From: Streptomyces cathayae
Lineage (GTDB): Bacteria > Actinomycetota > Actinomycetes > Streptomycetales > Streptomycetaceae
Direction of reading: 5' to 3'
DNA length: 64,000 nucleotides
Assembly: GCF_029760955.1 (NCBI RefSeq)
Contig: NZ_CP121682.1
Location: 2,542,001-2,606,000 of the forward strand
The notes below the pieces were generated by a model. It did no database searches and was not told the DNA's origin. It worked only from the letters and a program-made list of their open reading frames with translations. This document shows, in pieces, positions 55,915 to 63,087 of the stretch. How positions within the stretch are numbered: position 1 is the stretch's first letter; the number at the start of each line of letters is the position of its first letter. The translations under genes and the position numbers were made by a program.

Positions 55915-56492
55915 ACAACCGTTCCTGTTCGGGCGCACACGTCCATGCCGCTGGACGCACGTGCGCGTCGTACCGACTCCGCAAGGTGTGGAGTCTTCGG
56001 CGGTCCGGCCGCCTCGGCGGGACCCTGCCGGACAGGGCGGCAGCCATCCGGTGCCGGTCGGGCGTCATCGCCCGGAAGTCTTCGGGTGCCGTCCGGGTCC
56101 GATCGGGACCCCGCCACGGCGGTCGCGCTCCGGGCCGCACGACGGAACGGCGGGAACGAGCGCAGCGGGAAACTCTACCTCGCAAGGGGCCCGGGCCCGC
56201 TGCGCGGCATCGCGCCCGGTGCCCCGCGGAGGGCCTGCCAGGCTGCTCCGGCGGCGGTGAGCACCTCGCCCGCGGGGTGCGGCGCCCCGGCGTCGCACGG
56301 CGCCCTGGCCGCTGCCACCGCGGTGCCGGACCTGATGGGGGCGCTGGGGACGACCCCGAGGCCTGGCCCGAGGGGCGCCACCCGTGCTGGTACCGGCGAT
56401 CGGTCGGTGGGCGGTTCGCGTGGCCCCTTCGGTGGCGTGTCACCTGCTGGAAGAGGACCCTGGAGGCAGGGGCGACGTGATGGAGAGACCCC
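55915..56492. other. Divergent intergenic region
   Basis: 578 bp between the SulP gene (minus) and the LapA-like gene (plus), very GC-rich with only antisense-type open frames. It must contain promoters for both directions. I see no RNA gene, repeat or confident promoter boxes. Confidence 0.45.
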
Positions 56493-56747
56493 ATGACTCG
56501 GACCGGTACAGGCCACAAGGCGCACACGCCGTTCTTTTCCCGCCCGGGCGTCCGCCGCCTCGCGCCGTTCGTCCTGATCACCGCGATCGCTCTGATCTTC
56601 ATCTTCGAGAACCGCGCGAGCGTCGAGATCCGGCTTCTCGTTCCGATGGTGACCATGCCGCTGTGGGGCGCCCTCCTGATCGCCTGGGCCCTCGGCATGC
56701 TCGCCTGCCTCTTCACCCTGCGTCGACGCTCGAACCGGCGCCCATGA
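56493..56747 (+). CDS. LapA/DUF1049-type small membrane protein
   Basis: An 84-residue protein with two membrane helices (about 24-40 and 56-74) separated by FENRASVEIRLLVPMVTMPLW, the pattern of LapA-type (DUF1049) proteins. GGAGAG precedes ATG 56493. It is the first gene of a co-oriented set with the CBS, membrane and hydrolase genes. Confidence 0.82.
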   Translation: MTRTGTGHKAHTPFFSRPGVRRLAPFVLITAIALIFIFENRASVEIRLLVPMVTMPLWGALLIAWALGMLACLFTLRRRSNRRP

Positions 56748-56861
56748 CGGACGGGGTGGGTTCAGGCGACGGCACCGCGTCCCTCCCGAACGGTTTGCCG
56801 CCGCCGGTACGGGCTACGCGGGCGGTGCGACGGACCGCCGACGCAGGAACCGGAGGTTTTC

Positions 56862-57287
56862 ATGACCACGCGGATACGTGACGTGATGTCGCCCGGCACC
56901 GCCGCCGTCGAGCCCATGACCACGGTGGCGCGAGCCGCCCGGCTGATGCGCGAGCAGGACATCGGCGATGTCCTGGTGACGTACGACTGTGATCTGTTCG
57001 GCATGCTCACCGACCGGGACATCGTGATCCGGGCCCTCGCCGAGGGCCTCGACCCCGCGGCCACGTCCGTCGGCTCGGTGTGCACCCGCCCGCCGGTGGT
57101 GACCCTGGCGCCGGACGACAGCACCGATCACGCGATCGAGCTGATGCGGCGGTACGCGGTGCGCCGCCTGCCGGTGGTGGAGCGCGGTGGCTGCCCGGTC
57201 GGCATCGTCAGTCTCGGCGACCTCGCCACCACCGAGGACCCGCGCTCGGCCCTGGCGGACGTCAGCAGGGCCGCCCCCAACCGTTGA
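56862..57287 (+). CDS. CBS-domain pair protein
   Basis: A 141-residue protein made of two CBS repeats (IRDVMSPGTAAVEPMTTVARAARLM and TRPPVVTLAPDDSTDHAIELM). Such tandem CBS pairs bind adenine nucleotides and often act as energy or redox sensors. The DRDIVIRALAEG and LPVVERGGCPVGIVS blocks complete each repeat. GGAGG lies upstream of ATG 56862. A 12-nt gap to the next gene indicates an operon. Confidence 0.93.
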   Translation: MTTRIRDVMSPGTAAVEPMTTVARAARLMREQDIGDVLVTYDCDLFGMLTDRDIVIRALAEGLDPAATSVGSVCTRPPVVTLAPDDSTDHAIELMRRYAVRRLPVVERGGCPVGIVSLGDLATTEDPRSALADVSRAAPNR

Positions 57288-57299
57288 CGGAGGCACATC

Positions 57300-57641
57300 G
57301 TGCGCGACGAAGACCCCGACGCGACCACTCGGGAGGCGCCGAGGGCGCGCTCCGGGGCGATCGGCGGGCGGTGGCCGCGGACGGGCACCGAACCGGTCAC
57401 CGCCCGCAGTCCGCTCCGGCTGCGGCTGCTGCTGGCGGGTGCCTTCCTGCCGCTCTTCACCGCGGCGGCCGTGCTCTTCGGCCTCTGGGCCGCGGAATCC
57501 GGGCCCGGCGACAGCCCCGGCCGCGGCGCGCTGGTCATGCTCACGGTCGTCTGCGGTGTGCTCGCCCTGTCGGCGGCGGTCGATCTGTGGGTCGTGCTCC
57601 GTCGGCTGCGGCGCGAGCGGGAAGCCGGCGCCTCACGGTAG
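57300..57641 (+). CDS. Small membrane protein of unknown function
   Basis: A 113-residue protein: a polar Arg-rich N-terminus (1-40), two membrane helices (about 44-64 and 77-97) and a basic C-terminus. GTG 57300 has GGAGG upstream. It lies between the CBS protein and a hydrolase in a probable operon. No family recognised. Confidence 0.75.
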   Translation: MRDEDPDATTREAPRARSGAIGGRWPRTGTEPVTARSPLRLRLLLAGAFLPLFTAAAVLFGLWAAESGPGDSPGRGALVMLTVVCGVLALSAAVDLWVVLRRLRREREAGASR

Positions 57642-57668
57642 CGAGGCAGCGAGGCAGCGAGGAAAAGG

Positions 57669-58334
57669 GTGAGGCCGATGATCTCCCGAGTGTGCACGGT
57701 GCCCGTCGGCGACATCGAGCTGACGGGCGACCTCGACGTGCCGGCGCCCGCACGGGCGGTCGTGCTGTTCGCGCACGGCAGCGGCAGCTCCCGGCACAGC
57801 CCGCGCAACCGCGCGGTCGCCGCCGAACTGCGTACCGCGGGGCTCGGCACCCTGCTGATCGACCTGCTCACCGAGGAGGAGGAGCGGCGCGACACGGTGA
57901 CCGGCGAGCACCGCTTCGACATCGCCCTGCTGGCCCGCCGTCTGGTGGCCTCGATCGACTGGCTCGAGGTCCTGCCCGAGACCCTGGACCTTCCCGTCGC
58001 CCTGTTCGGCGCCAGCACCGGTGCGGGCGCGGCCCTGGTCGCCGCCGCCGAGCGGCCCGCCCGGGTGCTGACCGTGGTGTCGCGCGGTGGACGGCCGGAT
58101 CTGGCGGGCGACGCCCTGGAATCCGTACGGATGCCGGTCCTGCTGATCGTCGGCGGACGGGACGACCAGGTGATACGGCTCAACCAGGAGGCGGCCCGCA
58201 GGCTGGGCGGTCCGCACACCCTGCGGGTCGTACCGGGCGCCACCCACCTGTTCGAGGAGCCCGGCGCGCTGGAACAGGTCGCCGAGACCGCCAGCCGGTG
58301 GTGCGACGAACGCCTGCGGTCCGCGGCCGGCTGA
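57669..58334 (+). CDS. Dienelactone hydrolase/alpha-beta hydrolase family protein
   Basis: A 221-residue alpha/beta hydrolase. The strand-turn VVLFAHGSGSSRHSPRNRAVA and the nucleophile-elbow-like FGASTGAGAAL (Ser) are followed by the acid loop VGGRDDQV and a late His in GATHLFEEPGALE, giving a likely Ser-Asp-His triad. In many actinobacteria this protein is encoded beside phosphoribosyltransferase or stress genes. Starts at GTG 57669 (AGGAAAAGG upstream) or ATG 57678. Confidence 0.86.
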   Translation: MRPMISRVCTVPVGDIELTGDLDVPAPARAVVLFAHGSGSSRHSPRNRAVAAELRTAGLGTLLIDLLTEEEERRDTVTGEHRFDIALLARRLVASIDWLEVLPETLDLPVALFGASTGAGAALVAAAERPARVLTVVSRGGRPDLAGDALESVRMPVLLIVGGRDDQVIRLNQEAARRLGGPHTLRVVPGATHLFEEPGALEQVAETASRWCDERLRSAAG

Positions 58335-58406
58335 GCGGTTCCGGACAGCCGTTCACCTCGGCGCCGGGTTCGGTCGCCGACGTCGCGCAGGACGCGTGGG
58401 GCGTGC

Positions 58407-58590
58407 CTGATCACCCCCCTGAACGCGGTGCTCGCCGTCTTCGGCCTGGAGCCCGGCGAGTTCCTCAACTCGCCGGGCAGCTCACTGGCGTCCATCGCCT
58501 TCCTGGCACTGCAGCGCTCGTTCATCCGGGGGCTGACGTCGGTAGCGGTCGCGGGGGTCTTCAACTGCTGGTCTTCAAGGTCGGGTGAGT
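58407..58590 (+). pseudogene. Remnant of sugar ABC permease genes, apparently fused by deletion
   Basis: One plus-strand frame ends in a stop at about 58590. Its first part resembles the middle of a MalF-type permease (PLNAVLAVFGLEPGEFLNSPGS), and its end resembles a MalG-type C-terminus (ALQRSFIRGLTSVAV). No start codon with a ribosome site and no solute-binding gene are nearby. The IS607-type element begins immediately after. Confidence 0.4.
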
Positions 58591-58628
58591 GTGCGTAACC
58601 ATGTGTGAGTGAGTGTCGTTGTCAGAGC

Positions 58629-59233
58629 ATGAATCTCACGGAATGGGCGAAGGCGCAGGGCGTGCATCCGCAGACCGCGTATCGCTGGTTCCGCGAGGGG
58701 ACGCTGCCGGTACCGGCGGATGGGGGTCCCCCCCGGACGGAGTCTGGGGGAGGGTCGGCCCGCGTACGATCCTCGTGAACGTGGGGGGCAACGCCGCGCC
58801 CGAGGCGGTCGGCGGGCTGGGCTTGTATGCCCGTGTCTCCTCCCATGACCAGAAGACCGACCTGGAACGGCAGGTCGCCCGGCTGTCCCGGTGGGCGGCG
58901 CAGGCCGGTCACCGGGTGGTGCGCGTGGAGGCGGAGATCGCATCCGGTATGAACGGTGCCCGTCCCAAAGCCAAGCGGCTGCTGGCCGATCCGGACGTGA
59001 CCACTGTGGTGGTCGAGCACAAGGACCGGCTGGGCCGGATGAACACCGAACTTGTCGAAGCCGCCCTGTCCGCACATGGGCGCCGCCTCGTGGTCCTTGA
59101 TGACGGCGAGGTCGAAGACGACCTGGTGTGCGACATGGTGGAGGTGCTGACCTCGTTCTGTGCTCGCCTGTACGGTCGCCGGTCGGCGAAGAACCGTGCC
59201 CGCAAGGCTTTGGAGGCCGCCGAGCATGGCTGA
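58629..59233 (+). pseudogene. tnpA: IS607-type serine recombinase TnpA, frameshifted
   Basis: From ATG 58629 the frame gives a MerR-like DNA-binding start (MNLTEWAKAQGVHPQTAYRW). It then enters a GC-rich palindromic repeat (58721-58753) with a run of seven C and goes out of frame, stopping after about 15 more codons. The catalytic resolvase domain continues in the -1 frame (GLYARVSSHDQKTDLERQV with the nucleophile Ser, then KDRLGRMNTE) to 59233. One additional C would join both parts. Either a real frameshift mutation, a sequencing error in the C run, or ribosomal slippage. It overlaps tnpB by 8 nt. Confidence 0.8.
58721..58753. repeat. Palindromic repeat within the tnpA linker
   Basis: TGGGGGTCCCCCC at one end and CTGGGGGAGG at the other, the same ends as the repeat at 1061-1094. 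It lies between the DNA-binding and catalytic domains of the recombinase, a position where related proteins have only a short linker, so it was probably inserted. Confidence 0.7.
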
Positions 59234-60857
59234 CTCCACACTGCACGCGATCGAGGCGCCGTTCGTTGCGCCGGGCCCGTCCGGGGTGGCGATCCGCACC
59301 AGCATCAAAGGCATGTCCCAGCGGGACCGTGAGGTGTTGCCCCTGGTGGGCGCACATCTGGGTTCGCTGGCCTGTGCCGACCTCAGGGCACGTTGCCGGG
59401 CGGGTACCGATCACGACAGCGACCAGTGGGCGGAGCGCAAGCGGGCCCTGACCGAGGAGTCGTCCTCCCGCTGGGCCGGGAGCATCACGAAGGCCACCCA
59501 CGACCAGTGGGGCCTCTCGCGCCGTGCCCAGCTCGCCCACATCCAGAACCTTGAGGCCGGGGTGCGCACGATCGCGCACCGCCTGTCCCGGCCGGTCGGG
59601 GAGAAAGGCACGAAGCGAGCGCCGGGCGGCTACCGCACGAAGCAGGAGTGGTTCCAAAAGACCCGGCGCCTGCATGTGCTGGAAGACCGGCTGGAGCGCG
59701 AGCGGTCCGACCGTGGGGCCGGTGTCGTGCACGTGGTGCGGGGCGGGAAGCGACTGGCTCGCAGCCGGCACAATCTGGAAGCCGCCCAGCTCGCCGAGCA
59801 CGAGTGGCGGCAACGCTGGGAGGCCGAACGCTGGTTCCTCCAGGCAGACGGGGAGTCGGGCAAGCGTTTGGGAAACGAGACCATCCGCGTGGGCTCCGAC
59901 GGCGAGGTCAGCATCAAGCTCCCGGCTCCGATGGCGCACCTGGCCAACGCCCCGCGTGGCCGGTACGTGCTCGACGGCCGGATCGATTTCCGGCACCGCG
60001 GCGAGGAGTGGGCCGACCGCGTATCGGCGAACCGGGCGGTGGCCTACCGCATCCACTACGACGTGGACCGGGGCCGCTGGTACCTCACCGCGTCGTGGAC
60101 GATTCCCCCGGTCCAGACCGTTCCCCTGGCCGTAGCCAGGGCGAACGGGCTCATCGGTGTGGACACCAACGCCGACCACTTCGCAGCGTGGCGTCTGGAT
60201 GAGCACGGCAACCCGATGGGTGAGCCCCGCCGCTTCCGCTACGACCTCGACGGCACCGCCCACCACCGGGACGCCCAGGTGAGGCACGCCCTCACCCGCC
60301 TCCTTCACTGGGCACGGCGCGAAGGCGTCGCCATCGCGATCGAGGACCTGGACTTCGGCGCGGAGAAGACGCGGGAGAAGCACGGCCGCAGGAAGCGGTT
60401 CCGCAAGCTGATCTCCGGCATGCCCGTCGCCAGGCTGCGGGCACGGCTGGTGTCGATGGCGGCCGAACTCGGCATCGCCGTCGTCGCGGTCGACCCCGCG
60501 TACACCTCGATGTGGGGCGCGCAGCACTGGCAGAAGCCCCTCACCTCGAAGAACCGCAGGACCACCCGTCACGACGCCGCTGGCGTCGCGATCGGGCGAC
60601 GCGCTCTCGGGCACCGTATCCGGCGACGGACGGCACCGCCCCCACACGACCAGAGCGATCGTGTGGGGCATCGGACCGCCCAGGCCGGACACGGCACCCG
60701 CGGGCGTGAGGAAACCCGCCCCCGCATCCCCGGACCACGGACACGATCCGTGTCGCCGGACGCGGCGCGAACGCGGGTGACCAGTGCATCCACAACCGTT
60801 CGGGATGCGCCAGTCGACCAGGTTTGGGTCCAAGACTCACTCCTGCTCACTGATTAG
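59226..60857 (+). CDS. tnpB: TnpB-family nuclease of an IS607-type element, without zinc ribbon
   Basis: A 543-residue TnpB-like protein, longer than typical. The RuvC residues are visible as Asp313 (LIGVDTNADHF), Glu373 (IAIEDLDFGAE) and Asp450 (RTTRHDAAGVAIGRR). The CxxC zinc ribbon usual between the last two is absent; the segment reads AVDPAYTSMWGAQHW. The last 80 residues are Arg/Thr-rich and overlap the element's right end. ATG 59226 overlaps tnpA. It probably acts as an RNA-guided nuclease helping the element persist. Confidence 0.88.
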   Translation: MADSTLHAIEAPFVAPGPSGVAIRTSIKGMSQRDREVLPLVGAHLGSLACADLRARCRAGTDHDSDQWAERKRALTEESSSRWAGSITKATHDQWGLSRRAQLAHIQNLEAGVRTIAHRLSRPVGEKGTKRAPGGYRTKQEWFQKTRRLHVLEDRLERERSDRGAGVVHVVRGGKRLARSRHNLEAAQLAEHEWRQRWEAERWFLQADGESGKRLGNETIRVGSDGEVSIKLPAPMAHLANAPRGRYVLDGRIDFRHRGEEWADRVSANRAVAYRIHYDVDRGRWYLTASWTIPPVQTVPLAVARANGLIGVDTNADHFAAWRLDEHGNPMGEPRRFRYDLDGTAHHRDAQVRHALTRLLHWARREGVAIAIEDLDFGAEKTREKHGRRKRFRKLISGMPVARLRARLVSMAAELGIAVVAVDPAYTSMWGAQHWQKPLTSKNRRTTRHDAAGVAIGRRALGHRIRRRTAPPPHDQSDRVGHRTAQAGHGTRGREETRPRIPGPRTRSVSPDAARTRVTSASTTVRDAPVDQVWVQDSLLLTD

Positions 60858-61533
60858 GAACGGTGGAGGTGATCTCGATGAGTTCGCCCTGCCGGATGCG
60901 GGCGTAGAACCACCGCGCGTCCTTGACGCTCAGGCCCAGCCAACCGGTCTTCGCGCCGGGGACGCCCAGGGGCTTGGTGCCGCCGGCCAGGGCGCCCGCG
61001 TAGACGGGCGGCCGGTCGCCGGTCCGCAGTTCCACCACGTACGGGACCTCGGTGCCCCGGCGGTTCTCGGCGCTCGGGTCGCCCGGCAGCGTCACGGCCT
61101 TGTGCTTGGCGCGCACGGTCAGTAGGTGGCCGGGAGGCAGCGCGGTGACGGCGTACGAGTCGACACGCATGACGTGGCCGCCGATCGTGAGCGTGCGGCG
61201 GTCCAGGTCGAGGAAGCCGTCCGTGGCGGCGGCCGAGCGGGTGGGCGCCCCGTCGGGCGCCGACGTGCCGGCGGCCGTCGGGGCACCGGAGGCCCGGGCG
61301 CCGGACGAGGCGGCCGGGAGGTGACGGTGGTGGCCGGGCTCCTCGGCGTGCACGGTGAGCCCGATCGTCGTCAGCACGCAGGCCGCCGTGGTCGCCATGC
61401 CGAACGCGACCGTGGTCCGGCGACGGCGGGCACGGCGCCGTGCCCGGGTGCGTACCTCGGCGGCCGGCACGGGCGGCGGCGCTTCGTGGTCCGCCGCCAA
61501 CTCGCGCAACGCGGTGGCGAGTTCATCCGACAC
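60847..61533 (-). CDS. Membrane-anchored protein paired with an ECF sigma factor
   Basis: A 228-residue protein. Residues 1-38 are cytoplasmic and basic at the end (TRARRRARRRR), one membrane helix lies at about 41-60, then a Ser/Ala/Pro/Gly linker and an extracellular domain with DLDRRTLTIGG and a WFYARIRQGELIEIT end. The order suggests an anti-sigma factor or a sigma-regulated wall protein; a YkuD-like fold without catalytic Cys is possible. It overlaps the sigma gene by 11 nt. Its 3' end overlaps the right end of the IS607-type element by 11 nt. Confidence 0.75.
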   Translation of the reverse strand: MSDELATALRELAADHEAPPPVPAAEVRTRARRRARRRRTTVAFGMATTAACVLTTIGLTVHAEEPGHHRHLPAASSGARASGAPTAAGTSAPDGAPTRSAAATDGFLDLDRRTLTIGGHVMRVDSYAVTALPPGHLLTVRAKHKAVTLPGDPSAENRRGTEVPYVVELRTGDRPPVYAGALAGGTKPLGVPGAKTGWLGLSVKDARWFYARIRQGELIEITSTVPNQ

Positions 61534-62038
61534 GGCCGCCCTCCCTCCAGGCCGTCTCCTCGGCCTCGTCCACCGCCAGCTCCTTGGCCAGTGCCGCCCG
61601 CCCCCGGAACAGCCGAGCCTTGACCGTCCCCACGGGCGCGCCGGTCTCGGAGGCTACCTGCTCGACCGTGAGGTCGCACAGATGGTGGAGGACGACGGCC
61701 ATCCGCTGGGTTTCCGGCAGCCGGCGCAACGCGGTCACCAGCGCGGCGCGTTCGGGGCCGGGGCCGGGGGTCGACTCCGGCGGCGCGGAATGGCGCACCA
61801 GTTCCAGCCAGCGCTTCGCCCGTCGCCAGCGACTGACCGCCAGACGCATGGCGACGGTACGGGTCCACGCCTCGGGTGCCCCGTCGGCCTGGAGCTTGTG
61901 GCGCCGGTCCCAGGCCCGCACGAACGCCTCCTGGACCACGTCCTGGGCCTCGCCCAGATCCCCGGTGAAGGCGAAGAGCTGCCCGGTCAGACGGGGGAAC
62001 GCGGCCGCGTAGAAAGCGTCGAACTCGTCCTCGGTCAT
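61523..62038 (-). CDS. ECF sigma factor (SigE family)
   Basis: A 171-residue RNA polymerase sigma factor. Region 2 (about 10-75) includes GDLGEAQDVVQEAFVRAWDR, and region 4 (about 105-160) has the helix-turn-helix TVEQVASETGAPVGTVKARLFRGR. The short linker and lack of extra domains fit the SigE-type ECF group. It starts at ATG 62038 and overlaps the membrane protein gene, its likely regulator. It is divergent from the urease genes. Confidence 0.93.
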   Translation of the reverse strand: MTEDEFDAFYAAAFPRLTGQLFAFTGDLGEAQDVVQEAFVRAWDRRHKLQADGAPEAWTRTVAMRLAVSRWRRAKRWLELVRHSAPPESTPGPGPERAALVTALRRLPETQRMAVVLHHLCDLTVEQVASETGAPVGTVKARLFRGRAALAKELAVDEAEETAWREGGRVG

Positions 62039-62365
62039 GCCCTCCGCCGGTGTCCTTGAATGTCCCTTACAACCCGGCCGTACCTGTCATGTGCACAGAT
62101 CCCGCAGATCACGCACATGGAAGCACAGCCCTGAGGGAAGACGCCGAACACGGGTCCGAGGATCCATCGTCCGCCGTTCGGCCGACCGCACGCCGTCCCC
62201 GTCCGCTCTTCGCCGTCCACGGCGCCGCCGTACTCACCCCACCGAGATGCCGTCGGGTCACCGCCATGTCACGATCGAGGTGATTTATCACCTGATGATC
62301 ATTCAAGGGTGCCGTTGCTCGTACCCAGTGCCCGGGGGTCCGGTGCGAGACGCCTGGAGGTAGTG
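62039..62365. other. Divergent region between the sigma factor and urease genes
   Basis: About 325 bp. It must hold the sigma gene promoter and the ureA promoter. An A/T-richer patch with TGATTTATCACCTGATGATCA near 62278-62299 is the most likely regulatory spot, partly palindromic, but no clear -35/-10 could be set. Confidence 0.5.
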
Positions 62366-62668
62366 ATGCTGCTGAGTCTGCCGGAGCGGGAACGCCTGAT
62401 GATCTACACGGCGGCCAAGCTCGCCCTGGAGCGCAGGGAACGCGGCCTGAGACTGAATCTCCCCGAGGCGACCGCGTTCATCGCCTCGTTCCTCCTCGAG
62501 GGCGCCCGCGACGGCCGCACCAAGGCCGATCTGCAGAACGCCGGCCGGGGTCTGCTGCGCCGGGAGGACGTGATGGAGGGCGTACCGGAGATGCTCACCC
62601 AGGTGCAGGTGGAGGCGACCTTTCCGGACGGCACGAAGCTGATCGCGGTGCAGGAGCCGATCCAGTGA
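62366..62668 (+). CDS. ureA: Urease gamma subunit
   Basis: The 100-residue small urease subunit ([60 protein letters not shown]). The start ATG 62366 has GGAGGT upstream. It overlaps ureB by 4 nt. Together with ureB and ureC it forms the urease that splits urea to ammonia and CO2. Confidence 0.96.
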   Translation: MLLSLPERERLMIYTAAKLALERRERGLRLNLPEATAFIASFLLEGARDGRTKADLQNAGRGLLRREDVMEGVPEMLTQVQVEATFPDGTKLIAVQEPIQ

Positions 62669-63087
62669 CCGGCCCTCGGCTCGGTCCCGGCTCGGGGGAG
62701 GAACTCGTACCCGCGTCCGGGAGGAGCGGGCATACGGGGATGATTCATTTTGACGCCGACTCGGGCGAGTTGGAGGGGTCGCCGGGGCAGATCGTCTATG
62801 CCGACGGACCCGTCACCATCAACGCGGGGCGGTCCGTGGTCACGGTGCGGGTGGACAACACCGCCGACCGGCCGGTCAGCGTCGGCTCGCACTACCACTT
62901 CGCCGAGGCGAACCCGGCCCTGCGGTTCGACCGGGACCTGGCCTGGGGCAGACATCTGAACATCCTGGCGGGCGCGATGGTGCGGTTCGCCCCGGGCGCC
63001 ACCGTGGAGGTCGAACTCGTCCCGCTGGCCGGCCGACGCGTCGTCCTCGGCCTGCGCGGCCTGTGCGGAGGTGCTCTCGATGGCTGA
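62665..63087 (+). CDS. ureB: Urease beta subunit
   Basis: A 140-residue beta subunit with [16 protein letters not shown] and [16 protein letters not shown], the family hallmarks. It starts at GTG 62665 (GTGA overlap with ureA) with about 25 residues preceding the core, and overlaps ureC by 8 nt. Separate ureA and ureB genes contrast with fused forms known in some Streptomyces. Confidence 0.95.
   Translation: MTGPRLGPGSGEELVPASGRSGHTGMIHFDADSGELEGSPGQIVYADGPVTINAGRSVVTVRVDNTADRPVSVGSHYHFAEANPALRFDRDLAWGRHLNILAGAMVRFAPGATVEVELVPLAGRRVVLGLRGLCGGALDG

Larger units (their letters stand above)
58595..60860 (+). mobile_element. IS607-type element with broken tnpA and intact tnpB
   Basis: Contains a serine-recombinase TnpA gene and an overlapping tnpB, the IS607 layout. 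The left boundary is approximate: GTGAGTGT-type repeats lie at about 58585-58618, and related CACTC/CTCACT repeats lie at the right end near 60834-60853. No target duplication is expected for this family. It inserted between a permease remnant and the gene ending at 60847, whose last codons it reaches. Confidence 0.75.

Noticed and set aside
52406..56716. A 1436-codon minus-strand open frame
   Set aside because: It covers the SulP and aminopeptidase genes in another frame and has the Arg/Gly/Pro composition of a GC-driven shadow.
57641..57663. Tandem GCGAGGCA units before the hydrolase gene
   Set aside because: Only about three 8-bp units, one incomplete; too short to claim a function beyond spacing the ribosome site.
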